From positions 1 through 5,327 of the forward strand of contig JAFQNZ010000001.1 of NCBI GenBank assembly GCA_017395715.1: 5,327 nt of DNA. The letters are read 5' to 3'. This document shows, piece by piece, positions 1 through 5,244 of the stretch. The translations under genes and the position numbers were made by a program. Below the pieces are notes generated by a model. The model had not been told where the DNA came from. It searched no databases and saw only the letters and a program-made list of their open reading frames with translations. This DNA is from Clostridia bacterium (GTDB lineage Bacteria > Bacillota > Clostridia > Oscillospirales > CAG-272). Position 1 is the first letter of the stretch. Every line of letters begins with the position of its first letter.

Positions 1-1277
1 GTGGGGCGTACCTCCACCAAGGGGTCAACAAGCCCTGTGGGGCGGATAAGCTGTTCCACCACCTGCGAAGCGTGTTCTTTTTCATACTCGGCAGGGGTTG
101 CCGAAACGTAGATGATTTGATTGAGTTTTTCTTCGAATTCATCAAAGAAAAGCGGGCGATTATCGTATGCCGAGGGCAGACGGAAGCCGTAATCCACAAG
201 GTTTTTCTTGCGCGCGCGATCTCCGCCGCTCATGCCGCGCACCTGCGGCAGGGTGACGTGTGATTCATCAACGAACAGAACAAAATCTTTGGGGAAATAG
301 TCAAGCAGGGTATAGGGCGTAGATCCCGGCTCTCTGCCCGACATGACGCGCGAATAGTTTTCAACGCCCGAACAGAATCCAATCTCGCGAAGCATTTCAA
401 GGTCGTAGCGGGTGCGCTCTTCGATTCTCTGCGCTTCGATATACTGATTGTTTGCCTTGAATTCGGCAACTCTTTCTTCCATTTCGCGCTCGATTTCAAG
501 GAGCGCCGCTTCACGCCGCTCCTCGGTGGTGGCGTAGTGGGAAGCGGGGAAGACTGAAATATAGTTTAAGGTGCGGATGAGTTCGCCCGTGACGATATTG
601 ATTTCCGATATGCGGTCGATCTCGTCGCCGAAAAATTCCACGCGGATGGCTTTTTGCGCCGAGGAGGCGGGCAGAATCTCCACCACGTCACCTCTGACGC
701 GGAATTTATCACGCTTGAAGTCGATGTCGTTGCGGCTGAAGTTCATGGCAATGAGGCGCGAGATCAGCGTACCTCTCTCCATTTCCATGCCAACGCGCAA
801 GGGAAGCACCATGCTTAAATATTCGCTCGGGTCACCCAGCGAATAAATACAGGAAACTGAGGAGACGATGATAACGTCCCTGCGTTCAAAGAGTGACGAG
901 GTGGCGCTGTGGCGCAGACGGTCGATCTCATCGTTGACGGCAGAGTCCTTCTCAATATAAATATCCTTGCCCGGAATATAGGCTTCGGGCTGATAATAGT
1001 CGTAATAGGAAACAAAGTATTCCACCGCATTGTCGGGGAAAAACTCGCGGAATTCCGAGCAAAGCTGAGCGGCGAGGGTTTTGTTGTGTGCAAGCACCAA
1101 CGTGGGGCGGTTGAGTTTGGCAATGACATTTGCCATGGTGAAGGTCTTACCCGAGCCTGTCACGCCGAGAAGCACCTGTTCACGAAGCCCTGCTTCAACA
1201 CCTGCCACCAGCTTGTCGATCGCTTGCGGCTGATCTCCCGTGGGCTTGTATTCGCTTTTGAGTTTGAAGCCTTCCAT
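1..1277 (-). CDS. uvrB: UvrABC system protein B, N-terminal 425 residues (truncated by window edge)
   Basis: UvrB is the DNA-dependent ATPase of nucleotide excision repair: UvrA loads it on damaged DNA and it then recruits UvrC. Translating the minus strand from the ATG at 1277 gives an open frame to base 1. Visible motifs are the Q-like TGDQPQAI (13-20), the Walker A loop GVTGSGKT (38-45, K44), the damage-probing beta-hairpin rich in Tyr (about 87-102, YYDYYQPEAY), the DESH helicase motif II (337-340) followed by VTLPQVRGM, and YVSATP further on. The last readable residues, GLVDPLVEVRP, match the usual UvrB sequence before helicase motifs V and VI. Full-length UvrB is about 660 residues, so the C-terminal helicase motifs and the UVR domain that contacts UvrC lie outside the window. 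The start is fixed by GGAGG at 1287-1291, nine bases upstream. No clear LexA/DinR box was seen in front of it. Confidence 0.97.
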   Translation of the reverse strand, partial: MEGFKLKSEYKPTGDQPQAIDKLVAGVEAGLREQVLLGVTGSGKTFTMANVIAKLNRPTLVLAHNKTLAAQLCSEFREFFPDNAVEYFVSYYDYYQPEAYIPGKDIYIEKDSAVNDEIDRLRHSATSSLFERRDVIIVSSVSCIYSLGDPSEYLSMVLPLRVGMEMERGTLISRLIAMNFSRNDIDFKRDKFRVRGDVVEILPASSAQKAIRVEFFGDEIDRISEINIVTGELIRTLNYISVFPASHYATTEERREAALLEIEREMEERVAEFKANNQYIEAQRIEERTRYDLEMLREIGFCSGVENYSRVMSGREPGSTPYTLLDYFPKDFVLFVDESHVTLPQVRGMSGGDRARKKNLVDYGFRLPSAYDNRPLFFDEFEEKLNQIIYVSATPAEYEKEHASQVVEQLIRPTGLVDPLVEVRP

Positions 1278-1310
1278 CTTGCCAAACCTCCTTTTACGTC
1301 CTATTCTATT

Positions 1311-1339
1311 ATTTTATCATATCTCGTTATAAATGTAAA
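1311..1339 (-). promoter_or_regulatory. sigma-A promoter for uvrB
   Basis: Reading the minus strand, TTTACA (1339-1334) and TAAAAT (1316-1311) are separated by 17 bases. The -10 is preceded by TGA, giving an extended TGn -10. It lies about 35 bases upstream of the uvrB start codon and is oriented correctly. The call rests on consensus match and position only. Confidence 0.7.
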
Positions 1340-1357
1340 GAGAAATGAAAATCTTTG

Positions 1358-1385
1358 TTGACATTTGTGCAGTCTGTGCTATAAT
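1358..1385 (+). promoter_or_regulatory. sigma-A promoter for the B12-riboswitch operon
   Basis: TTGACA (1358-1363) and TATAAT (1380-1385) are both perfect consensus hexamers, spaced 16 bases apart. TGC directly before the -10 makes it an extended -10. Transcription should start near 1392, about 14 bases before the first helix of the riboswitch. It is divergent from the uvrB promoter, with 18 bases between the two -35 boxes. A promoter this strong fits a unit that is always transcribed and controlled afterwards by the leader RNA. Confidence 0.88.
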
Positions 1386-1405
1386 AGAACCAAAGAAAAT
1401 ATGTG

Positions 1406-1519
1406 TTGCAGTGGGTTTTGCATTGTCAAATCAGAGGGAAGTTCGGTGAAATTCCGTCGCAACCGCCATTACCGTGATTGAAGCTATGCTTCATAAGTCG
1501 GAATACTCACTTACTGCAA
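1406..1519 (+). promoter_or_regulatory. Cobalamin (B12) riboswitch aptamer, compact form
   Basis: The conserved B12 core is visible in order: AGAGGGAA (1433-1440), CGGTGAAATTCCG (1444-1456), GCAACCGCCATTACCGTGA (1459-1477) and AAGTCGGAATACTCAC (1495-1510). Helices found by eye are P1 TTGCA/TGCAA (1406-1410 with 1515-1519), P2 GTGGG/CTCAC (1411-1415 with 1506-1510, one G-U), P3 TTTG/CAAA (1417-1420 with 1427-1430), a P5 arm CGG/CCG with loop TGAAATT, and a short peripheral hairpin TGAAGC/GCTTCA (1479-1484 with 1488-1493). About 114 bases is short for the family, since many adenosylcobalamin types are near 200 and carry larger peripheral arms. The small peripheral hairpin and the UGAAAUU loop recall class-II-like aptamers, but the ligand subtype is inferred. 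The downstream terminator and antiterminator support a genuine switch. Confidence 0.88.
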
Positions 1520-1546
1520 GGAGAAGGCATCTTTCATTTTTGGGCA

Positions 1547-1596
1547 AGAAAAGTGCAACGCCAACTTTGTTCACAAAGGGGTTTTTGCGCTTTTTT
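1547..1596 (+). promoter_or_regulatory. Antiterminator helix of the B12 riboswitch
   Basis: Bases 1547-1558 (AGAAAAGTGCAA) can pair with 1585-1596 (TTGCGCTTTTTT) as a 12-base-pair helix containing two G-U pairs. It encloses a small hairpin, CTTTG/CAAAG (1565-1569 with 1574-1578). The right arm uses bases 1588-1596, which are also the left arm of the terminator at 1588-1614, so the two structures exclude each other. This is the expected OFF/ON switch when ligand binding changes folding upstream. How the aptamer communicates with this helix is not obvious. TTTCA at 1532-1536 is complementary to part of the P5 loop (TGAAA, 1447-1451) and could be the pseudoknot partner, but that is weak. Confidence 0.65.
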
Positions 1597-1624
1597 CCAT
1601 TCGGGAGAAAAGCGTTTTTCTTTT
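1588..1624 (+). terminator. Riboswitch-controlled intrinsic terminator
   Basis: CGCTTTTTTCC (1588-1598) pairs with GGAGAAAAGCG (1604-1614) as an uninterrupted 11-base-pair stem with one G-U and a five-base loop ATTCG. It is followed at once by TTTTTCTTTT (1615-1624). It lies between the aptamer and the first start codon, ending four bases before the ribosome binding site of the small gene, so it is an attenuator rather than the end of an operon. Confidence 0.85.
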
Positions 1625-1641
1625 GCCGAGAGGAGACCGGT

Positions 1642-1947
1642 ATGGAAAAGTACACAAAGGAGAAGGCGATTTTGCTTTTACAGGAAAAAGCGCATGCGCT
1701 TGGTGAAACAGGGGAGCAGCGTTTTCCGAAGCGGTCGGATTTTTCGGACGAAGAGGTGAATGCCATCAAGGCGTTTTTAGGTCCGTGGCCGCGTGCGCTT
1801 GAGACGGCGGGTCTCAAAGAAAAGCGCGGAACAGATAGGCTTGATAGGAACCGCGAAAAGCGCATTTTAGCCAAAAGACGGCGCAGGGAAGCGGAAAAAG
1901 CGCGAAAAAAAGAAACAAGCAACGAAAAGGAGAAGGAAGAAGTATGA
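1642..1947 (+). CDS. Small basic protein with a single HNH_repeat-like (homing endonuclease associated) domain
   Basis: This 101-residue protein is the first gene under the B12 riboswitch. Residues 5-58 resemble the homing endonuclease associated repeat (Pfam HNH_repeat): an N-terminal helix around KEKAILLLQEKAHALG, a Pro-rich middle, and the hallmark ending FLGPWPRALETAGL (45-58, with G47, W49, A52, L53, A56, G57, L58). In that family the repeat is a small helical, probably DNA-binding unit beside nuclease domains, but no HNH or other catalytic motif is present here. Residues 60-101 are almost entirely charged (Arg/Lys/Glu), likely a nucleic-acid-contacting tail or a charged helix. There is no signal peptide, so it should be cytoplasmic. 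The start is chosen from GAGAGGAG at 1628-1634; longer in-frame starts would run through the riboswitch and terminator. Its stop overlaps the next start (ATGA, 1944-1947), implying translational coupling. Function is unknown; a DNA-binding role is an inference. Confidence 0.8.
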   Translation: MEKYTKEKAILLLQEKAHALGETGEQRFPKRSDFSDEEVNAIKAFLGPWPRALETAGLKEKRGTDRLDRNREKRILAKRRRREAEKARKKETSNEKEKEEV

Positions 1948-2750
1948 AAAAAATCATTGCGATCTTGATGATTCTGGTGATGGTATCAAGTGTATTGATG
2001 ATACCCGCTTTTGCAAAGACACAATACGAGGAATCAAGCGTGTATGTTTCGATTACCGATCATGAAAACAAGCTTGCTTATGCCAAAGTGAAAGTGTTTG
2101 ATTACGGCGAAGACGGCGAGTTTTCGGTCAATGAAGCGCTCTACTACGCACACGTCTGGTATTACGAAGGCGGTGCTTCGGCAGGCTACAAGACCAAACG
2201 GACTGAGTACGGACGGACTCTCACAAAGCTGTGGGGCAATGAAAACGGAACAGGCTTTGGTTACTATGTTAACGATGAGCCGGCAACGAGTATGGAGATG
2301 TCTCTCAAAGAAGGCGACCACGTGCACGCCTTTGTTTATACAGACACAGAGAATTTTTCGGACACCTATTCCTATTTTGACAAGACATATTTTCAGGTGA
2401 AAAAAGATGAAAGCGTGACGCTGACTCTGAAAGCGGTGACCTATGATGAAAATTGGAATCCGATTTCGGTTCCCGTTCGTGATGCCTATGTGACTCTGAA
2501 CGGCGAAAAGACAGACTTTAGAACCGACGAGGAAGGAAAAGTGACCGTGACCTTTGAAAAAGGCGGAAAAACACTTGTGGGCGCGGTTTCGGATTCGATG
2601 ACACTGGTGCAGCCTTCCTGTCTTGTGCGTGTGGAGGGCGGCTTTACACTGTTTGGCTTATTGATTCTTTTGCTTGCTCTTTTGGTGGCATTTGCCTGCT
2701 TTGGCGCTTGGTTTATCATTGCGGGTAAAAAGAAAAAGCTGAAAAAGTAA
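1944..2750 (+). CDS. B12-regulated secreted, membrane-anchored DUF4430/transcobalamin-like protein
   Basis: This 268-residue cell-surface protein is made when the B12 riboswitch is ON. A signal peptide (1-24) has MKK, a hydrophobic core and an AFA cleavage site before K25; there is no lipobox cysteine. Residues about 30-150 resemble DUF4430/transcobalamin-like domains: DYGEDGEFSVNEAL (53-66), LWGNENGTGFGYYVND (96-111) and SLKEGDHVHAFVYTD (120-134), matching the family pattern of a glycine turn, YxVN and a late GDxV strand. Residues about 155-230 form a second beta domain with the TDEEGKVTVTF pattern (194-204) seen in carboxypeptidase-regulatory/Ig-like folds. One membrane helix (about 234-260) is followed by GKKKKLKK, placing the bulk outside and the basic tail inside. 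There is no LPxTG motif. The family link to transcobalamin and the B12 switch together suggest corrinoid capture at the surface; this is inference, as no transporter is present here. AGGAAG at 1934-1939 and the ATGA overlap set the start. Confidence 0.82.
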   Translation: MKKIIAILMILVMVSSVLMIPAFAKTQYEESSVYVSITDHENKLAYAKVKVFDYGEDGEFSVNEALYYAHVWYYEGGASAGYKTKRTEYGRTLTKLWGNENGTGFGYYVNDEPATSMEMSLKEGDHVHAFVYTDTENFSDTYSYFDKTYFQVKKDESVTLTLKAVTYDENWNPISVPVRDAYVTLNGEKTDFRTDEEGKVTVTFEKGGKTLVGAVSDSMTLVQPSCLVRVEGGFTLFGLLILLLALLVAFACFGAWFIIAGKKKKLKK

Positions 2751-2769
2751 ATCGAAATTTTGATCTCTG

Positions 2770-3444
2770 CTATGCTTGGTTGGGGTATTCAAAATAGGAA
2801 TTCGGTATGTTGCCAAAGGCAATTGATTCGGCAAGCAGAATGCTGTATTCGTGGGAAATTTCGCTTTTTTCATTGCTGCAATAGAGTTTGGTATCGGTGA
2901 CGATCCGTGCAGACAGGCGGTGTCTTGTCTGATTGATGCCAACAGAAGAAACCTCAGAAACGATGCTGACGCTGACGGCGGTATATGCCATGGTGTTGAC
3001 ACTCACAGAAAATCCCACCCCTTGCAAATAACGCGGGGAGATCACCGATCCGATCGGGACGGGAATTTTCAGTTTGGTGGTCGCGGCAAATCGCTGCGTT
3101 AGGCGTTTGGTGATGGCGGCGGATATTTGCGTGACAAGACGGCTGTTGACCGAAAGGGACGTGATCTTGCCGCTTTCGTCCTGTGTCCCTGTGGCAAAAC
3201 TGTGGTAGCCGTAGCCGCCTTGTTTCAAAATCTCTTCCACCTCTTCGGTGACGATCGATTCCCACTTGGTGCGTGTGATGGCAGAGGCGTTTTCGATGGC
3301 GATCGGTGCGGCTTTGTTGTAAATCGTGACAGTGGTTAAGGTGACGAGCGACAGAAGCAGGACAAGCACCGTGGCACGCCGAGCCAAAAGCTTTTCCTGC
3401 TTGCGCGAAAGACGGATTTTTCTTCCCCTAAGATATAAACGCAT
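2770..3444 (-). CDS. yunB: Sporulation protein YunB
   Basis: This 224-residue protein is recognised as YunB, a membrane protein of the mother-cell (sigma-E) sporulation programme in Bacillus and Clostridia whose biochemical role is unclear. Features are a basic N-terminus, one membrane helix (about 24-42), and an outside domain carrying the family signatures IPVPIGSVISPRYLQG (127-142), SVGINQTRHRLSARI (167-181) and ESIAFGNIPNSYFEY (206-220). The usual GP pair after the LxG step is replaced by VGF, a mild departure. The frame stays open to 3597, but the ATG at 3444 is chosen because GGGGGGAT (3457-3450) sits six bases upstream and homology begins there; the extension would pass through the promoter and a palindrome. 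It is convergent with the DUF4430 gene, with 19 bases between stops, and divergent from the glycosyltransferase gene. It supports a spore-forming host. Confidence 0.9.
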   Translation of the reverse strand: MRLYLRGRKIRLSRKQEKLLARRATVLVLLLSLVTLTTVTIYNKAAPIAIENASAITRTKWESIVTEEVEEILKQGGYGYHSFATGTQDESGKITSLSVNSRLVTQISAAITKRLTQRFAATTKLKIPVPIGSVISPRYLQGVGFSVSVNTMAYTAVSVSIVSEVSSVGINQTRHRLSARIVTDTKLYCSNEKSEISHEYSILLAESIAFGNIPNSYFEYPNQA

Positions 3445-3448
3445 TGTG

Positions 3449-3490
3449 ATCCCCCCAGTCTTTTCATGTGTATGAAAGGGTCGGGGGGAT
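3449..3490. repeat. Long imperfect palindrome upstream of yunB
   Basis: Two 19-base arms, 3449-3467 and 3472-3490, are inverted copies around the four-base centre GTGT. The outer ATCCCCCC/GGGGGGAT and inner TTTCAT/ATGAAA segments match perfectly; three positions between or beside them mismatch and one is a G-U in RNA. It overlaps both the yunB ribosome binding site and the proposed -10 element. It could be an operator, or an RNA hairpin hiding the Shine-Dalgarno if transcription starts further upstream. As a plus-strand terminator it is poor, because only about four T follow. Confidence 0.75.
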
Positions 3491-3495
3491 TTTGC
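3467..3495 (-). promoter_or_regulatory. Sigma-E-like sporulation promoter for yunB
   Basis: On the minus strand, GCAAAAT (3495-3489) and CATACACA (3474-3467) are separated by 14 bases. The Bacillus sigma-E pattern is roughly GHATATT, 14 bases, CATACAHT; the -10 matches at seven of eight positions and the -35 at five of seven. A start about seven bases downstream would give a leader of roughly 17 bases containing the GGGGGG ribosome binding site, which is a normal arrangement. Sigma-E control of yunB in Bacillus subtilis is established; here it is inferred from these matches. Confidence 0.5.
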
Positions 3496-3532
3496 TTGTC
3501 CGGCCTGATGCAATATTTCTTTTGATCGGCTC

Positions 3533-3561
3533 TTGATTCTTTTGAAAAAATATGCTAAAAT
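3533..3561 (+). promoter_or_regulatory. sigma-A promoter for the glycosyltransferase-AraC operon
   Basis: TTGATT (3533-3538) and TAAAAT (3556-3561) are 17 bases apart. TGC directly before the -10 makes it an extended -10. The predicted start near 3568 gives a short leader with AAAGGA (3584-3589) seven bases before the ATG at 3597. It points away from the yunB promoter. Confidence 0.75.
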
Positions 3562-3596
3562 AAACAAAGATACCATGTAAAGAAAAGGAATCAACA

Positions 3597-4337
3597 ATGA
3601 AACTCTCTGTGATTATCCCGATGTACAACGAAGAAAAGATTGTGGAAGAAGCAGTTGCCGCGCTTGATGCACAGCTTCTCAACGATTTCGGCGAAGGCGA
3701 ATATGAAATGATATTTGTCAGCGACGGAAGCCGTGATGCCTGCAAGGAAAAGGCAGAGGCAATGATCGCCGATCATCCCGCGCTTCGTGTGATCGGGTAT
3801 CAGCCCAACCACGGCAAGGGCTATGCTGTCCGCACGGGTATGCTTGCCGCCCAAGGCGACTTTGTGCTTTTCACCGATTGCGACCTTGCTTACGGCACCG
3901 AAGTGATCGCCAAATTCGAAAAAGCCTTCCGAGAAGAAAACAAGGATATTTATATCGGCTCGCGAACCCTTGACAAATCGGGCTATGAAGGCTATACCTT
4001 CAAGCGCAAGCTCATGTCGAAGATCTACATAAAATATCTCAATATCGTAGCAGGCTTTGACCACAGCGATTCGCAATGCGGCATCAAGGGCTTTTCGCAA
4101 AAGGCGGCACAGCAGGTGTTTAGCGAATGCGAATGCGACCGTTGGGCGTTTGATTTGGAAGCGCTTTTGATTGCCAAAGACAAAGGCTTTTCGGTGGGCG
4201 AGATTGCGGTGAAGATCATCAATCACCGTGAATCAAACATCCGTCCCATCCACGACGCCATTGAAATGACCAAAGAGGTCAGACGCATCAAAAAACGCCG
4301 CAAAGCCAAGAGAAAGGCGGCTGCCAAGGCGGTATAA
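3597..4337 (+). CDS. Family 2 glycosyltransferase, DPM1/ALG5-like
   Basis: This 246-residue GT-A fold enzyme probably moves a sugar from a nucleotide sugar to a lipid phosphate or another acceptor. The motifs run in the family order: VIIPMYNEE (5-13) begins the nucleotide-binding fold, VSDGS (41-45, D43) binds the nucleotide, NHGKGYAVRTGM (71-82) follows, and TDCDLAYG (93-100) carries the metal-binding DxD. DSQCGIKGFS (158-167) and RWAFDLEAL (182-190) are the pair typical of dolichyl- or polyprenyl-phosphate hexose synthases such as ALG5 and DPM1. No membrane helix is present, unlike many bacterial relatives; a very basic tail (about 229-246) may hold it to acidic membrane lipids. The donor and acceptor cannot be read from the sequence. 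It is followed after 23 bases by the AraC-type regulator, so the two are probably one transcript. Confidence 0.92.
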   Translation: MKLSVIIPMYNEEKIVEEAVAALDAQLLNDFGEGEYEMIFVSDGSRDACKEKAEAMIADHPALRVIGYQPNHGKGYAVRTGMLAAQGDFVLFTDCDLAYGTEVIAKFEKAFREENKDIYIGSRTLDKSGYEGYTFKRKLMSKIYIKYLNIVAGFDHSDSQCGIKGFSQKAAQQVFSECECDRWAFDLEALLIAKDKGFSVGEIAVKIINHRESNIRPIHDAIEMTKEVRRIKKRRKAKRKAAAKAV

Positions 4338-4360
4338 ACCGAGCAAGGAAGGAAAACGAT

Positions 4361-5173
4361 ATGCAAGCCTATTTCGAGTCATACCGTGAATACGACAAGA
4401 AAATACAATATCATGTTAAGAACAACGAAGATTGTGAGGCGCATTTTCACGAAAATGTGGAGATCGTGCATCTCGTTTCGGGGTGTCTTGATGTAACAGT
4501 CCGCGGTATGAAACGGCGTCTTTTTCCGGGAGATATACTGCTTGTTTCCTGCTATGAGCCGCACAGCTATGTGACGGTGGGGTCTTCGGAATGGGAAAGC
4601 TATCTCCTTCCGGCCAAAATGATCCCGCAGTTTACCGAGCTGATGAAAGACAGTATGTTTGCCGAGCCGATGGTGGAGTATTCCTCCCGCACCGATGAGA
4701 TGCTGAAATATCTCGAGATCTTAAAACCGTACGCCGAGCGCGACCTTTCGCTTGTGCCGATCGGCTATATGTACACGGTTCTTGGTATTTTTGTGGAAGA
4801 GGTCGGGCTTTGCAAAAAGACAAACAACAAAGAATCCGAGCTGCTGCTCCAAAAGATTCTTGTGTATATCGAAGATCATTACCGCGAGCCGCTCGCGCTG
4901 TCCGATCTTTCGGAGGCGTTTGGCTACCACAAGGACTATCTTTCCAAGATGTTTAACGCCTGTGTGGGGTGCGGCTTCAATCACTATGTGAATGTCTTGC
5001 GCGCAAGATACGCGCACAAATTGTTGAAAGAGACGGGCAAGAGCCTTGAGGAAATTTTAGTAGCATCCGGCTTTCAGTCGATGAAGACCTTCCGCCGCGC
5101 CTTTTCAGAGCATTACGGTATCACGCCGTATGAATACCGCCGCTCGCTTGGCAAGGAAAGTGAATCACAATAA
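4361..5173 (+). CDS. AraC-family transcriptional regulator with N-terminal cupin sensor domain
   Basis: This 270-residue cytoplasmic DNA-binding regulator has an N-terminal AraC_binding cupin, about 5-90, with HFHENVEIVHLVSG (28-41; H28, H30, E34), the PGDILLV turn (56-62) and EPHSY (66-70). Regulators of this build usually sense sugars or small carbohydrates. A helical linker follows. The C-terminal HTH_18 domain holds two helix-turn-helix units, about 178-198 (LSDLSEAFGYHKDYLSKMF) and 228-248 (LEEILVASGFQSMKTFRRAF), and ends with the classic YGITPYEYR (252-260). Between them CVGCGFNHYV replaces the usual TGxSFxxYL, with two cysteines in place of more common residues. AAGGAAGGA (4345-4353) precedes the ATG. 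It follows the glycosyltransferase by 23 bases without its own visible promoter and ends just before a terminator. The ligand and target genes are not evident. Confidence 0.94.
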   Translation: MQAYFESYREYDKKIQYHVKNNEDCEAHFHENVEIVHLVSGCLDVTVRGMKRRLFPGDILLVSCYEPHSYVTVGSSEWESYLLPAKMIPQFTELMKDSMFAEPMVEYSSRTDEMLKYLEILKPYAERDLSLVPIGYMYTVLGIFVEEVGLCKKTNNKESELLLQKILVYIEDHYREPLALSDLSEAFGYHKDYLSKMFNACVGCGFNHYVNVLRARYAHKLLKETGKSLEEILVASGFQSMKTFRRAFSEHYGITPYEYRRSLGKESESQ

Positions 5174-5195
5174 AAAAAGCCACCAAAGGGGGCTT
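5172..5195 (-). terminator. Minus-facing intrinsic terminator at the araC stop codon
   Basis: AAGCC/GGCTT (5177-5181 with 5191-5195) plus CC/GG (5183-5184 with 5188-5189) form a hairpin with one internal mismatch and loop AAA. On the minus strand it is followed by a run of seven T (5178-5172); on the plus strand no T run follows. It would stop transcription arriving from a convergent gene to the right, outside the window, before it entered the AraC-type gene. Its A/T run overlaps the stop codon of that gene. Confidence 0.7.
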
Positions 5196-5210
5196 CCATA
5201 AAGAATGTTT

Positions 5211-5244
5211 GGACAGAGAATTTTTACGTTCTCTGTCCTTTTCT
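5211..5244 (+). terminator. Intrinsic terminator of the glycosyltransferase-AraC operon
   Basis: GGACAGAGAA (5211-5220) and TTCTCTGTCC (5229-5238) form a perfect 10-base-pair stem with loop TTTTTACG, followed by TTTTCT (5239-5244). It lies 37 bases after the AraC-type stop codon and points the right way for the operon. Confidence 0.85.

Noticed and set aside
1278..1400. LexA/DinR (SOS) box before uvrB
   Set aside because: No GAAC-N4-GTTC or close variant was found; the single GAAC at 1387-1390 lacks a partner.
1474..1641. Longer in-frame start for the small HNH_repeat-like gene, adding 56 residues
   Set aside because: The extension would translate the riboswitch and the terminator; the ATG at 1642 has a good ribosome binding site and the recognisable domain begins right after it.
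1491..1922. 143-residue minus-strand open frame opposite the leader and small gene
   Set aside because: Low-complexity Ser/Phe/Arg-rich shadow of the plus-strand gene and riboswitch, with no ribosome binding site or recognisable domain.
2637..2750. Sortase or PGF-CTERM-type sorting signal at the end of the DUF4430 protein
   Set aside because: There is no LPxTG motif before the hydrophobic segment, and the GGF preceding it is not enough; a simple membrane anchor explains the hydrophobic helix and Lys tail.
3449..3494. Plus-strand intrinsic terminator
   Set aside because: The stem is strong but only about four T follow and no plus-strand gene ends nearby; the convergent yunB lies over 600 bases of this region.
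3445..3597. 51-residue N-terminal extension of YunB
   Set aside because: It runs through the promoter and palindrome; the ATG at 3444 has GGGGGG directly upstream and family similarity starts there.
3591..4226. 211-residue minus-strand open frame over the glycosyltransferase
   Set aside because: Antisense shadow; the plus strand has all GT2 motifs in order, a promoter and a ribosome binding site.
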